From NCBI GenBank assembly GCA_000474255.1, contig BATO01000023.1, forward strand, positions 1 through 64,000: a stretch of DNA of 64,000 nt. The letters are read 5' to 3'. A program made the position numbers and the translations under genes. Below, one piece after another: positions 30,366 to 39,810 of this stretch; position 1 is the first letter of the stretch, and each line of letters opens with the position of its first letter. Origin of the DNA: Aquipseudomonas alcaligenes MRY13-0052. GTDB taxonomy: Bacteria; Pseudomonadota; Gammaproteobacteria; Pseudomonadales; Pseudomonadaceae. Below the pieces are notes generated by a model. It was not told where the DNA came from. It searched no databases and worked only from the letters and a program-made list of their open reading frames with translations.

Positions 30366-31336
30366 CCACGTTCTGGAGTTGGTACGTAACCCTGCTCACC
30401 AGCGCCACACTGGTGGCGCTGACCGTGCTGATCTTTGCCACCCGCAAAGGCCAGCGCCAGGAAAGCACCGAAGAAACCGTCGGCCACGCCTTCGACGGTA
30501 TCGAGGAATATGACAACCCGCTGCCCAAGTGGTGGTTCATGCTGTTCGTCGGCACCCTGATTTTCGCCGTCGGCTACCTGGTCCTGTACCCGGGCATGGG
30601 CAACTGGAAAGGCATCTTCCCCGGCTACAGCACAGTCACCGAAGGCAAGCCCTTCGCTGACGGCCAGCCCGGCTGGACCGGTGTTCACCAGTGGGAAAAG
30701 GAAATGGACAAGGCCGACAAGCAATACGGCCCGCTGTTCCAGAAGTACGCTGCCATGCCGATCGAGGAAGTGGCCCAGGACGAGAAAGCCCTGAAAATGG
30801 GTGGTCGTCTGTTCGCTTCCAACTGCTCGGTCTGCCACGGCTCCGACGCCAAGGGCTCCTATGGTTTCCCGAACCTGACCGACGCCGACTGGCGCTGGGG
30901 CGGTGAGGCCGAAACCATCAAGGCCACCATCCTTGGCGGCCGCCACGGCATCATGCCCGCCTGGGGCGAAGTCATCGGCGAACAAGGCGTACGTGATGTC
31001 GCCGCCTTCGTCCGCGTGACCCTGGATGGCCGCGACCTGCCGAAGGACGCCAACGCCAATCCGGAAGCCGGCAAGGCGATCTTCGCTGCCAACTGCGTGG
31101 CGTGCCACGGTCCGGAAGGCAAGGGCACCCCGGCAATGGGCGCGCCGAACCTGACCCACCCGGGCGCGTTCATCTACGGCAGCAGCTTCGCTCAGTTGCA
31201 GCAGACCATTCGTTACGGCCGCCAGGGCACCATGCCGGCTCAGGAAGAACACCTGGGCAACGACAAGGTTCACCTGCTTGCCGCCTACGTCTACAGTCTG
31301 TCGCACAAGAACGCCGCAGAGACCGAAAGCAAGTAA
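30362..31336 (+). CDS. ccoP1: cbb3-type oxidase subunit III (diheme cytochrome c)
   Basis: A 324-residue diheme subunit with two N-terminal membrane helices and heme sites CSVCHG (about residue 156) and CVACHG (about residue 240). An insert after GIFPGYS ([17 protein letters not shown]) makes it longer than CcoP2. It ends the second operon; a long stem-loop lies between it and ccoG. Confidence 0.95.
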   Translation: MTTFWSWYVTLLTSATLVALTVLIFATRKGQRQESTEETVGHAFDGIEEYDNPLPKWWFMLFVGTLIFAVGYLVLYPGMGNWKGIFPGYSTVTEGKPFADGQPGWTGVHQWEKEMDKADKQYGPLFQKYAAMPIEEVAQDEKALKMGGRLFASNCSVCHGSDAKGSYGFPNLTDADWRWGGEAETIKATILGGRHGIMPAWGEVIGEQGVRDVAAFVRVTLDGRDLPKDANANPEAGKAIFAANCVACHGPEGKGTPAMGAPNLTHPGAFIYGSSFAQLQQTIRYGRQGTMPAQEEHLGNDKVHLLAAYVYSLSHKNAAETESK

Positions 31337-31341
31337 CGCCG

Positions 31342-31380
31342 AGCCTGCCATGCGCGACGCACTGTCGCACATGGCAGGCT
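31342..31380 (+). promoter_or_regulatory. Long stem-loop between ccoP1 and ccoG
   Basis: AGCCTGCCATG at 31342-31352 pairs with CATGGCAGGCT at 31370-31380; a further GCGAC/GTCGC pairing beyond one mismatch closes a 5-base loop. No run of T follows, so it is more likely a 3'-end stabiliser or processing site that sets ccoN1O1Q1P1 apart from ccoGHIS than a true terminator. Confidence 0.6.
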
Positions 31381-31470
31381 GCTATGAGGCGTACCATATG
31401 CGGCAGGCAAAAAAGATCCCGTTCGGCACGCACTGATCGGGGCAAGCCCCAACCGTCGTGGTACGAGTAG

Positions 31471-32886
31471 ATGAGCGAACAGATCCCCGTCCAGAACATT
31501 ACCCCTCCCCCGGCCAAGAGCGGTGCCAACACCGACCTCTACGCCAGCCGTGAAAAGATCTACACCCGCGCCTTCACCGGCATCTTCCGCAACCTGCGCA
31601 TGGCAGGCGGCGCCCTCCTCTTCCTGCTCTACTTCGGTACCGTCTGGCTGAGCTGGAACGACCGGCAAGCCGTCTGGTGGAACCTCCCCGAGCGCAAGTT
31701 CTACATTTTCGGCGCCACCTTCTGGCCCCAGGACTTCGTCCTGCTGTCGTGGCTCCTGATCATCTGCGCCTTCGGCCTGTTCTTCATCACCGTCTTCGCC
31801 GGTCGCGTCTGGTGCGGCTATACCTGCCCGCAGAGCGTCTGGACCTGGATCTTCATGTGGTGCGAGAAGGTCACCGAAGGCGACCGCAACCAGCGCATGA
31901 AGCTGGACAAGACGCCCATGAGCGGCGCCAAGCTCATGCGCAAATCCGCCAAGCACAGCCTCTGGCTGCTGATCGGTTTCGTCACCGGCGTCACCTTCGT
32001 CGGCTACTTCACCCCCATCCGCGAACTGGTGATCGACCTCTTCACCGGCAACGCCGATGGCTGGGCCTATTTCTGGGTCGGCTTCTTCACCCTGGCCACC
32101 TACGGCAACGCGGGCTGGCTGCGCGAGCAGGTGTGCATCTACATGTGCCCCTATGCCCGCTTCCAGAGCGTGATGTTCGACAAGGACACCCTGATCGTCT
32201 CCTACGATCCGCGCCGCGGCGAATCCCGTGGCCCGCGCAAGAAAAACGTCGACTACAAGGCCCAGGGCCTTGGTGATTGCATCGACTGCACCATGTGCGT
32301 CCAGGTCTGCCCCACCGGCATCGACATCCGCGACGGCCTGCAGATCGAGTGCATCGGCTGCGCCGCCTGCATCGACGCCTGCGACAGCATCATGGAGAAG
32401 ATGAACTATCCCAAGGGGCTGATCAGCTACACGACTGAACACAACCTGAACGGGCAGCAAACCAAGCTCATGCGCCCACGGCTGATCGGGTACGCTGCCG
32501 CGCTCGTTGCGATGATCGGCCTGTTCGGTTACGCCGTCGCCGCCCGCTCGCTGGTGGAACTGGACGTGATCAAGGACCGCGTCCTGTACCGCGAGAACGA
32601 GCAGGGTCGCATCGAGAACGTCTACACCCTGAAGATCATGAACAAGGCCCAGAAGGACCAGGTCTTCACCATCGAAGCCGAAGGCCTCGACGGCCTCGTC
32701 TACGAAGGCAAGACCCAGGTCAGGACGGAAGCGGGCGAAGTGCTCTCGGTGCCGGTGGAACTGTCCATCGACCCGGAGAAACTCCCCTCCAGCACCAACA
32801 ACATTCTCTTCCGGGTCCGCTCGGTCGATGACGCCAGCATCACCACCGACGCCGACAGCCGCTTCATCGGCCCCAGCGTCCGCTGA
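31471..32886 (+). CDS. ccoG: Cytochrome c oxidase accessory protein CcoG (FixG)
   Basis: A 471-residue membrane protein with about five helices and two [4Fe-4S] ferredoxin motifs, CIDCTMCVQVCP (about residue 270) and CIGCAACIDACD (about residue 294), plus an upstream WCGYTCPQSVW. FixG-type proteins are thought to reduce copper during delivery to the cbb3 oxidase. The C-terminal third is a periplasmic Ig-like domain. It opens the assembly operon ccoGHIS. Confidence 0.94.
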   Translation: MSEQIPVQNITPPPAKSGANTDLYASREKIYTRAFTGIFRNLRMAGGALLFLLYFGTVWLSWNDRQAVWWNLPERKFYIFGATFWPQDFVLLSWLLIICAFGLFFITVFAGRVWCGYTCPQSVWTWIFMWCEKVTEGDRNQRMKLDKTPMSGAKLMRKSAKHSLWLLIGFVTGVTFVGYFTPIRELVIDLFTGNADGWAYFWVGFFTLATYGNAGWLREQVCIYMCPYARFQSVMFDKDTLIVSYDPRRGESRGPRKKNVDYKAQGLGDCIDCTMCVQVCPTGIDIRDGLQIECIGCAACIDACDSIMEKMNYPKGLISYTTEHNLNGQQTKLMRPRLIGYAAALVAMIGLFGYAVAARSLVELDVIKDRVLYRENEQGRIENVYTLKIMNKAQKDQVFTIEAEGLDGLVYEGKTQVRTEAGEVLSVPVELSIDPEKLPSSTNNILFRVRSVDDASITTDADSRFIGPSVR

Positions 32887-32900
32887 ACAACGAGATCCCC

Positions 32901-33401
32901 ATGCAGTCCGAATCTCCCGCAAGCCCCTGGTACAAGCAACCCTGGCCCTGGTTCATCCTCGGCATCCTCGGCACCTCGGTGGTGCTGGGCACCACGATGC
33001 TGGTGATCGCCATCCAGAACCCGCCGAGCCTGGTGGTCGACAACTACTACGACGTCGGCAAGGGCATCAACACCTCGCTGGAGCGCGAGGAGTTGGCCAA
33101 GCGCCTCGGCATGAAGGCCCAGGTACGCCTGGATGACCAGAGCGGCGTGGTCCAGGTCAACCTGACCGGCAACAGCCACCCGCAACAGCTGGTGCTCAGC
33201 CTGCTCTCCCCCACCCAGCAGGAGAAGGACCGCCGCATCGTGCTGCAACCGCAGTCCGGTGACCTGTACAGCGGCCACCTGGAAGACTCGGTCAGCGGCC
33301 GCCGCTTCGTCGAGCTGATCGGCCAGGAAGATGGCCAGGACTGGCGCCTGTTCGAGGAAGAAACCCTCGAGAACGGCAGCGTGACCCTGCTGGGCGAATA
33401 A
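32901..33401 (+). CDS. ccoH: Cytochrome oxidase assembly protein CcoH (FixH)
   Basis: A 166-residue protein with one N-terminal membrane helix (FILGILGTSVVLGTTMLVIAI, about residues 17-37) and a periplasmic domain starting near VDNYYDVGKGIN. CcoH binds the cbb3 complex during assembly in other bacteria. It lies 14 bases after ccoG and 10 bases before ccoI. Confidence 0.9.
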   Translation: MQSESPASPWYKQPWPWFILGILGTSVVLGTTMLVIAIQNPPSLVVDNYYDVGKGINTSLEREELAKRLGMKAQVRLDDQSGVVQVNLTGNSHPQQLVLSLLSPTQQEKDRRIVLQPQSGDLYSGHLEDSVSGRRFVELIGQEDGQDWRLFEEETLENGSVTLLGE

Positions 33402-33411
33402 GCCAGGCCCC

Positions 33412-35811
33412 ATGCCCGCGCCCCTATCCTGCTACCACTGCGGCCTGCCGGTGCCCTCCGGCAGCCCCTACGAGGCCCGCGTACTCGGTGAGACGCGGGC
33501 CATGTGCTGCCCGGGTTGCCAGGCCGTGGCCGAAGCCATAGTCGCCGGCGGCCTGGAAGGCTACTACCGCCACCGCAGCGAAACCGCCTCCAACCCCGAA
33601 GCCCTGCCCAGCGCACTCCCCGACGAACTGGCCCTGTTCGACCGCGAGGACGTGCAGCGCCCCTTCGTCCAGCACCAGGGCGAACTCAGCGAAACCAGCC
33701 TGCTGATCGAAGGCATCAGCTGCGCCGCCTGCGGCTGGCTGATCGAACGGCACCTGCGCACCCTGCCCGGGGTGGACGAGGCACGCCTCAACCTGTCCAA
33801 CCACCGCCTGCACGTGCGTTGGTCCGACAGCCAGCTGCCCCTCAGCGAGCTGCTCAAGGAACTGCGCCGCATCGGCTACGCCGGCCACCCCTACAAGGCC
33901 GATGACGCCGCCGAGCGCCTGGCCGCCGAGAACAAACGCGCCATGCGCCAGCTCGGCGTCGCCGGCCTGCTGTGGATGCAGGTGATGATGGCGGCCATGG
34001 CCACCTGGCCCGAGTTCAACATCGACCTGAGCCCGGAGCTGGACAAGATCCTGCGCTGGGTCAGCCTGTTCCTCACCACGCCTATCGTCTTCTACTGCTG
34101 CGGCCAGTTCTTCCGTGGCGCCCTGCGTGACCTGCGCACCCGCCACCTGAGCATGGACGTCTCGGTGTCCCTGGCCATCGGCGGGGCCTATGCCGCCGGC
34201 ATCTGGTCCACCGTCACCGGCATCGGCGAGCTGTACTTCGACGCCGTCGGCATGTTCGCCCTGTTCCTTCTCGCCGGCCGCTACCTGGAGCGCCGCGCCC
34301 GTGAGCGCACCGCTGCCGCCACCGCGCAACTGGTCAACCTGCTGCCCGCCTCCTGCCTGCGCCTGGACGCCAGTGGCCAGAGCCAGCGCATCCTCCTCGG
34401 CGAGCTGGCCGTGGGCGATCGCGTCCTGGTCCCACCGGGCGCACTGATGCCGGCGGACGGCCTGATCCTCGAAGGCCAGTCCAGCGTCGACGAATCCCTG
34501 CTCACCGGTGAATACCTGCCCCTGCCTCGCGGGCGCGGCGACGCCGTCACCGCCGGCACGCTCAACGTCGAAGGCCCGCTCACCCTCGAAGTGCAGGCAC
34601 TCGGCGACCAGACCCGCCTCTCCGCCATCGTGCGCCTGCTGGAACGCGCCCAGGCGGACAAACCGCGCCTCGCCGAACTGGCCGACAAGGTCGCGCAGTG
34701 GTTCCTGATCATCGTGCTGCTGGCCGCCGCCATCGTCGGCCTGGCCTGGTGGCAGATCGACCCGTCGCGGGCCTTCTGGATCGTCCTCTCGCTGCTGGTC
34801 GCCACCTGCCCCTGCGCCCTCGCCCTGGCCACGCCCACCGCACTCACCACCGCCACCGGCAGCCTGCACAAACTCGGCCTGCTGCTGACCCGTGGCCACG
34901 TGCTGGAGGGGCTGAACCAGATCGACACGGTGATCTTCGACAAGACCGGCACCCTCACCGAAGGCCGCCTCACCCTCAGCGCCATCCACCCCCTGGGCCC
35001 GCTCGACAACGACGCCTGCCTGGCCCTGGCCGCCGCGTTGGAGAACCGTTCGGAGCACCCCATCGCCCGCGCCTTCGGCCGCGCACCACGCCCCGCCGAA
35101 CAGGTGGAGAACGTCCCCGGCAAGGGCCTCGAAGGCCTTGTCGACGGCCAGCGCCTGCGCATCGGCCAGGCTGCGTTCGTGGCCGAGCTGGGCGGCTGGG
35201 CCGAGCCGGAGATTCCCGGCAGCAACGGCCAGTGGCTGCTGCTCGGCAATGAACAGGGCCCGCTGGCCTGGCTGGTGCTGGATGACCGCCTGCGCGAAGA
35301 CGCCCCGCTGCTGCTCGATGCCTGCCGCGCCCGTGGCTGGCAGGTGATGCTGCTCTCCGGCGACAGCTCACCCATGGTCGGCGAGATCGCCCGTCGCCTC
35401 GGCATCGACGACGCCCGTGGCGGCCTCAGCCCCGACGCCAAGCTCGATGTGCTGCGCGACCTGCACCAGCAGGGCCGCCGCGTGCTGATGCTGGGCGACG
35501 GCGTCAACGACGTACCAGTCCTGGCCGGCGCCGACATCAGCGTCGCCATGGGCAGCGCCACCGACCTGGCCAAGACCAGCGCCGACGCCGTACTGCTCTC
35601 CAACCGCCTGGAAAGCCTCGTGCAGGCCCTCTCGGTGGCCGGTCGCACGCGCCGCATCATCATCCAGAACCTGGCCTGGGCGACCCTGTACAATGGCCTG
35701 GTTCTGCCCTTCGCGGCGCTGGGCTGGGTCACTCCGGTCTGGGCCGCATTCGGCATGTCGGTCAGCTCGCTGCTGGTGGTGATCAACGCCCTGCGGCTGG
35801 CCAGAAGCTAG
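33412..35811 (+). CDS. ccoI: Copper-translocating P-type ATPase CcoI (FixI)
   Basis: A 799-residue P1B-type ATPase that exports copper to the periplasm for the cbb3 active site. The N-terminus has cysteine-rich metal-binding segments (CYHCG at residue 5 and CCPGC near 31) and a heavy-metal domain with CAACGW near residue 104. The transport motif CPCALALATP is near residue 464, the phosphorylation site DKTGTLTEG near 511 and the hinge GDGVNDVPVL near 698. All catalytic residues are present. Confidence 0.95.
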   Translation: MPAPLSCYHCGLPVPSGSPYEARVLGETRAMCCPGCQAVAEAIVAGGLEGYYRHRSETASNPEALPSALPDELALFDREDVQRPFVQHQGELSETSLLIEGISCAACGWLIERHLRTLPGVDEARLNLSNHRLHVRWSDSQLPLSELLKELRRIGYAGHPYKADDAAERLAAENKRAMRQLGVAGLLWMQVMMAAMATWPEFNIDLSPELDKILRWVSLFLTTPIVFYCCGQFFRGALRDLRTRHLSMDVSVSLAIGGAYAAGIWSTVTGIGELYFDAVGMFALFLLAGRYLERRARERTAAATAQLVNLLPASCLRLDASGQSQRILLGELAVGDRVLVPPGALMPADGLILEGQSSVDESLLTGEYLPLPRGRGDAVTAGTLNVEGPLTLEVQALGDQTRLSAIVRLLERAQADKPRLAELADKVAQWFLIIVLLAAAIVGLAWWQIDPSRAFWIVLSLLVATCPCALALATPTALTTATGSLHKLGLLLTRGHVLEGLNQIDTVIFDKTGTLTEGRLTLSAIHPLGPLDNDACLALAAALENRSEHPIARAFGRAPRPAEQVENVPGKGLEGLVDGQRLRIGQAAFVAELGGWAEPEIPGSNGQWLLLGNEQGPLAWLVLDDRLREDAPLLLDACRARGWQVMLLSGDSSPMVGEIARRLGIDDARGGLSPDAKLDVLRDLHQQGRRVLMLGDGVNDVPVLAGADISVAMGSATDLAKTSADAVLLSNRLESLVQALSVAGRTRRIIIQNLAWATLYNGLVLPFAALGWVTPVWAAFGMSVSSLLVVINALRLARS

Positions 35812-35873
35812 AGGCCGGTCGGGGCGCCCTCCCCTTCCGGCCTATCGCCCAGGCTCCATAACGAGATTTCCCG

Positions 35874-36110
35874 ATGCCTGCGTTATACATCCTGATACCC
35901 GTCGCCATCGGCCTGGTCGGCTTCGCCATCTGGCTGTTCTTCTGGGCCGTGGACAGCGGCCAGTACGACGACCTCGACGGCCCCGCCCACAGCATCCTCT
36001 TCGACGACGAAGACCCGGGCCACAAGGCCGGCATCGCCGAGGCCGACGAAAGCGAGGGCGAGGGCAAGAACGAGGAAAGCCCCGACGACGAGGACAAGCG
36101 CAGTGCTTGA
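35874..36110 (+). CDS. ccoS: cbb3-type oxidase assembly protein CcoS
   Basis: A 78-residue protein with one membrane helix (about residues 3-26) followed by the family motif FFWAVDSGQYDDLDGPA and a long acidic tail rich in Asp and Glu. CcoS is needed to insert heme and copper into CcoN in Rhodobacter. It overlaps the next gene by 8 bases. Confidence 0.93.
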   Translation: MPALYILIPVAIGLVGFAIWLFFWAVDSGQYDDLDGPAHSILFDDEDPGHKAGIAEADESEGEGKNEESPDDEDKRSA

Positions 36111-36786
36111 ACTGGCACCCCTGCTGGTTTCGGCGCTGATCCTCGGCCTGCTGGGCGGCGGCCACTGCATCGGCATGTGCGGCGGCCTGATGGGCGCCCT
36201 GACCCTGGCCATCCCGCCGGAGCAACGCGCCCGGCGCTTCCGCCTGCTGATCGCCTACAACCTCGGCCGCATCCTCAGCTACACCACCGCCGGCCTGCTC
36301 ATCGGCCTGGCCGGCTGGGCCGTGGCCAGCAGCCCGGCGGCCATGGTGCTGCGGGTGATCGCAGCACTGCTGCTGATCACCATGGGGCTCTACCTGGCAG
36401 GCTGGTGGAGCGGCCTGACCCGTATCGAAGCGCTGGGGCGCGGCCTCTGGCGTCACATCCAGCCGGTGGCGAGCAAGCTGCTGCCGGTCTCTACACTGCC
36501 CCGCGCCCTGCTGCTCGGCGCCCTCTGGGGCTGGCTGCCCTGCGGCCTGGTCTATAGCACCCTGCTGTGGGCGGCCAGCCAGGGCTCGGCCAGTGAAAGC
36601 GCCCTGCTGATGCTGGCCTTCGGCCTCGGCACCTGGCCGGTGCTGCTGGCCACCGGCCTCGCCGCCGAACGCATCACCGCTCTGCTGCGCAAACGCGGCA
36701 TCCGCATCGCCGGCGGCCTGCTGGTGATCCTCTTCGGCATCTGGACCCTGCCCGGCCCGCACCAGCATTGGCTGATGGGGCACTGA
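36103..36786 (+). CDS. TauE/SafE-family (DsbD-like, COG2836) membrane protein
   Basis: A 227-residue polytopic membrane protein with about six helices. The motif GGGHCIGMCGG near residue 18 contains two cysteines four apart, and WGWLPCGLVYS near residue 145 resembles DsbD-type transporters. It starts with GTG inside the ccoS 3' end, so it is translated with the cbb3 assembly genes; a role in metal or redox supply to the oxidase is inferred. The same gene follows ccoS in P. aeruginosa. Confidence 0.82.
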   Translation: MLELAPLLVSALILGLLGGGHCIGMCGGLMGALTLAIPPEQRARRFRLLIAYNLGRILSYTTAGLLIGLAGWAVASSPAAMVLRVIAALLLITMGLYLAGWWSGLTRIEALGRGLWRHIQPVASKLLPVSTLPRALLLGALWGWLPCGLVYSTLLWAASQGSASESALLMLAFGLGTWPVLLATGLAAERITALLRKRGIRIAGGLLVILFGIWTLPGPHQHWLMGH

Positions 36787-36790
36787 CAGC

Positions 36791-36849
36791 GAAGCTGGAA
36801 GCTGGAAGCTGGAAGCTGGAAGCTGGAAGCTGGAAGCTGGAAGCTGGAA
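36791..36849 (+). repeat. Heptamer tandem repeat, GAAGCTG, about 8.4 copies
   Basis: Eight perfect tandem copies of GAAGCTG (36791-36846) and a partial ninth begin 5 bases after the stop codon of the TauE-like gene, in the spacer before hemN. Such short exact repeats tend to change copy number by slippage. It lies outside any recognised gene. Confidence 0.95.
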
Positions 36850-37003
36850 AGTCTGGCGCGGCGAGTTGTGGGGTCGAGCATCGATTCGAGCGCATGAGCA
36901 GCCACCGGGCCCCGGCGCTGCGACAGCATGACCCAGGTCAAGAAGCGCCGGTCAGGCGGCACCTAGACTGCCGAGCACTGACTGCTGAACCTGGAATGCC
37001 CGC

Positions 37004-38386
37004 ATGCTCGACGATATTCGCTGGGACTCCGGCCTGATCCGCCGTTACGACGCCGCAGGCCCTCGTTACACCTCCTACCCGACCGCCGTGCAATTCAACG
37101 AGCGCATCGGCTCCTTCGACCTGCTTCACGCGCTGCGCGACAGCCGCAAGGCCCTGCGCCCGGTCTCGCTTTATGTGCATGTGCCGTTCTGCGCGAACAT
37201 CTGCTACTACTGCGCCTGCAACAAGGTCATCACCAAGGATCGCGGCCGCGCCCTGCCCTACCTGGAAAAGCTCGAGCGCGAGATCGAACTGATCGCCTGC
37301 CACCTCGACCCGCAACAGAAGGTCGAGCAACTGCACTTCGGCGGTGGCACGCCGACCTTCCTCAGCCACGACGAACTGCGCCGCCTCATGGGGCACCTGC
37401 GCCAGCACTTCAGCCTGCTCGATGACGATTCGGGGGATTACGGCATCGAGATCGACCCGCGTGAAGCGGACTGGTCGACCATGGGGCTGCTGCGCGAGCT
37501 GGGCTTCAACCGCGTCAGCCTGGGCGTGCAGGACCTCGACCCGGTGGTGCAGCGCGCCGTCAATCGGCTGCAGAGCCTGGAGGAGACCCGCGCCATCGTC
37601 GAAGCGGCGCGCACGCTGCAGTTCCGCTCGGTGAACATCGACCTGATCTACGGCCTGCCCCGGCAGACGCCGGAAAGCTTCGCGCGCACCGTGGCCGAAG
37701 TCATCGCCCTGCAGCCGGACCGGCTCTCGGTGTTCAACTATGCGCACCTGCCGGAACGCTTCATGCCCCAGCGGCGCATCAAGACCGAGGAGCTGCCGAG
37801 CCCAGCGCAGAAGCTGGAGATGCTCCAGCGCAGCATCGAACAGCTGACCAGCGCCGGGTACCGCTACATCGGCATGGACCACTTCGCCCTGCCCGACGAC
37901 GAACTGGCCATCGCCCAGGAAGACGGCCGCCTGCAACGCAACTTCCAGGGCTACACCACCCATGGGCACTGCGACCTGATCGGCCTCGGCGTCTCCGCCA
38001 TCAGCCAGATCGGCGACCTTTACTGCCAGAACGACGCCAACATCGCCACTTACCAGGAAAAGCTGCAAAACGGCCTGCTCGCCACCCGACGCGGCCTCGC
38101 CTGCATCGAGGACGACCGCATCCGCCGGGCGGTGATCCAGCAGTTGATCTGCGAATTCGAGCTGGATTTCCAGTCGATCGAAGCGCTCTTCAACATCGAA
38201 TTCAGGGGGTATTTCGCGGATATCTGGCCGCAGCTGGAGCAGATGTCCGCCGATGGCCTGATCACCCTCAGCGAGCGCGGCATCGACATCCTGCCGCCCG
38301 GGCGCCTGCTGGTGCGCTCGGTGTGCATGCTCTTCGACCACTACCTGACGCCAGAGACCACCCAGCGTTTCTCCCGGGTGATCTGA
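37004..38386 (+). CDS. hemN: Oxygen-independent coproporphyrinogen III oxidase
   Basis: A 460-residue radical SAM enzyme that converts coproporphyrinogen III to protoporphyrinogen IX without oxygen, for heme synthesis at low oxygen. The CxxxCxxC cluster site reads CANICYYC (about residues 62-69), with the extra cysteine of true HemN proteins just after it. GGGTPTFLS near residue 113 binds SAM, and the HemN C-terminal domain is present (about 360-460). Its place next to cco and anr matches joint oxygen control, though I see no ANR box in the preceding 217 bases. Confidence 0.95.
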   Translation: MLDDIRWDSGLIRRYDAAGPRYTSYPTAVQFNERIGSFDLLHALRDSRKALRPVSLYVHVPFCANICYYCACNKVITKDRGRALPYLEKLEREIELIACHLDPQQKVEQLHFGGGTPTFLSHDELRRLMGHLRQHFSLLDDDSGDYGIEIDPREADWSTMGLLRELGFNRVSLGVQDLDPVVQRAVNRLQSLEETRAIVEAARTLQFRSVNIDLIYGLPRQTPESFARTVAEVIALQPDRLSVFNYAHLPERFMPQRRIKTEELPSPAQKLEMLQRSIEQLTSAGYRYIGMDHFALPDDELAIAQEDGRLQRNFQGYTTHGHCDLIGLGVSAISQIGDLYCQNDANIATYQEKLQNGLLATRRGLACIEDDRIRRAVIQQLICEFELDFQSIEALFNIEFRGYFADIWPQLEQMSADGLITLSERGIDILPPGRLLVRSVCMLFDHYLTPETTQRFSRVI

Positions 38387-38392
38387 GGGGCA

Positions 38393-38872
38393 TCACTTCA
38401 TCAGCAACTGGGCGGCCTCGAGCATCTGCTCGCCGCTCAGGCCTGCGTCGCGCATGGCCTTCATCAGGCTGGCGGTGGCCTGGGAAATGGCGCCGTTGAG
38501 GCTGGAAATCTCGCTTTGCAGGCCTTCCATGCTGCGTAGGCGGGCTTCCTCGTCCAGGCTCTGGTCGGTGGCGATCGACTGGAGCTCGGCCATCTTCTCG
38601 CGCAGGTCTTCCTTCAGCTTGCGAATCATCTTGAGGATCTGCTTGATGGTGTCCGGCAGGCTGCTCTCGTCGATGTCCTGATTCTTTTTCGCCTCGTCGG
38701 CCCGCGCCTTGCCCGCTTCGGACAGGCTCACGCGGATGCCCACGTGGCCGATACGGTCGTCGAGGCCGCCGTCGGCACTCTCTTCACCCTGCCCGGCATC
38801 CCTGGCCTCATCACCACGCGCAGCCGCGAAACGCTGGCCGATCTGCGGCCAGCCGGAAACGTCTACTCTCAT
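38393..38872 (-). CDS. Conserved hypothetical protein, coiled-coil
   Basis: A 159-residue protein without recognised domain. The first half is polar and low in complexity; the second half (about 75-135) is a long charged helix with heptad pattern (IKQILKMIRKLKEDLREKMAE), likely a coiled coil. A hypothetical gene stands at this point between hemN and anr in P. aeruginosa as well. It converges with hemN (6-base gap) and is divergent from anr. Start at 38872 is the best supported; a slightly longer frame exists. Confidence 0.65.
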   Translation of the reverse strand: MRVDVSGWPQIGQRFAAARGDEARDAGQGEESADGGLDDRIGHVGIRVSLSEAGKARADEAKKNQDIDESSLPDTIKQILKMIRKLKEDLREKMAELQSIATDQSLDEEARLRSMEGLQSEISSLNGAISQATASLMKAMRDAGLSGEQMLEAAQLLMK

Positions 38873-39022
38873 GATCGCTCGCTCCATTGGGATCAATATC
38901 GAGATATCGACTGCGCAACGAAGAACTTGAATACGTTTCCTTCGGCCTTTTCCTAGCCCTGAGCGCGCCCCATGCGTTACCCTTACGCCCATTGTGTGTT
39001 TGCTTTTGCAAGGGATCCGTGG

Positions 39023-39757
39023 ATGTCCGAGATCATCAAGGTACGCAACCTGCCTCAGGCACATTGCAAGGACTGCAGCCTCGCCGCCCTTTGCCTGCCC
39101 CTGTCGCTGAACATGGAAGACATGGACTCGCTGGACGAAATCGTCAAGCGCGGTCGTCCGCTGAAGAAAGGGGACTACCTGTTCCGCCAGGGCGACACCT
39201 TCGAGTCCGTTTTCGCCGTACGTTCCGGTGCGCTGAAAACCTTCGGTGTCACCGATGCCGGCGAAGAGCAGATCACCGGCTTCCACCTGCCCAGCGAGCT
39301 GGTCGGCCTCTCCGGCATGGACACCGAGCTCTACCCGGTATCCGCCCAGGCACTGGAAACCACCTCGGTCTGCGAAATTCCCTTCGAGCGCCTCGACGAG
39401 CTCTCCGTCCAGCTGCCGCAACTGCGTCGCCAGTTGATGCGCGTCATGAGCCGCGAAATCCGTGACGACCAGCAGATGATGCTGCTGCTCTCCAAGAAAA
39501 CCGCCGACGAGCGCATCGCCACCTTCCTGGTGAACCTCTCCGCGCGCTTCCGTGCCCGCGGTTTCTCGGCCAACCAATTCCGCCTGGCCATGTCGCGCAA
39601 TGAGATCGGCAACTACCTGGGCCTTGCGGTCGAGACCGTCTCCCGCGTGTTCACCCGCTTCCAGCAGAGCAACCTGATCGCCGCCGAAGGCAAGGAAGTG
39701 CACATCCTCGATCCCATCGAGCTCTGCGCCCTCGCTGGCGGCAGCATCGAAGACTGA
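39023..39757 (+). CDS. anr: Anaerobic regulator ANR (FNR/CRP family)
   Basis: A 244-residue oxygen-sensing activator. Cysteines 15, 18, 24 ([12 protein letters not shown]) and 117 (TTSVCEI) are the four ligands of the oxygen-labile [4Fe-4S] cluster. The cyclic-nucleotide-like fold spans about residues 30-150, and the DNA-recognition helix is in [17 protein letters not shown] (about 195-211). Active ANR binds TTGAT-N4-ATCAA, which occurs at 24429 before ccoN2. The ATG at 39023 gives the known N-terminus; earlier in-frame codons do not. Confidence 0.97.
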   Translation: MSEIIKVRNLPQAHCKDCSLAALCLPLSLNMEDMDSLDEIVKRGRPLKKGDYLFRQGDTFESVFAVRSGALKTFGVTDAGEEQITGFHLPSELVGLSGMDTELYPVSAQALETTSVCEIPFERLDELSVQLPQLRRQLMRVMSREIRDDQQMMLLLSKKTADERIATFLVNLSARFRARGFSANQFRLAMSRNEIGNYLGLAVETVSRVFTRFQQSNLIAAEGKEVHILDPIELCALAGGSIED

Positions 39758-39762
39758 TCCCC

Positions 39763-39784
39763 GCGCCGGCCGCTCGGCCGGCGC
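39763..39784 (+). terminator. Stem-loop after anr, without U tract
   Basis: Perfect 9-base stem GCGCCGGCC / GGCCGGCGC with loop GCTC, 5 bases past the anr stop. The next bases are a C/T mix, so it is a weak terminator at best and apt may be partly co-transcribed. Confidence 0.55.
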
Positions 39785-39810
39785 TCTCCCCTCTCTCCAG
39801 GTTCCGCACC

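Noticed and set aside
36787-37003. ANR box expected before hemN
   Set aside because: No sequence close to TTGAT-N4-ATCAA found; hemN may be controlled otherwise or from farther upstream.
38888-38905. Weak FNR-like site between the hypothetical gene and anr
   Set aside because: Only about 7 of 10 conserved positions match; not above chance for a gap of this size.
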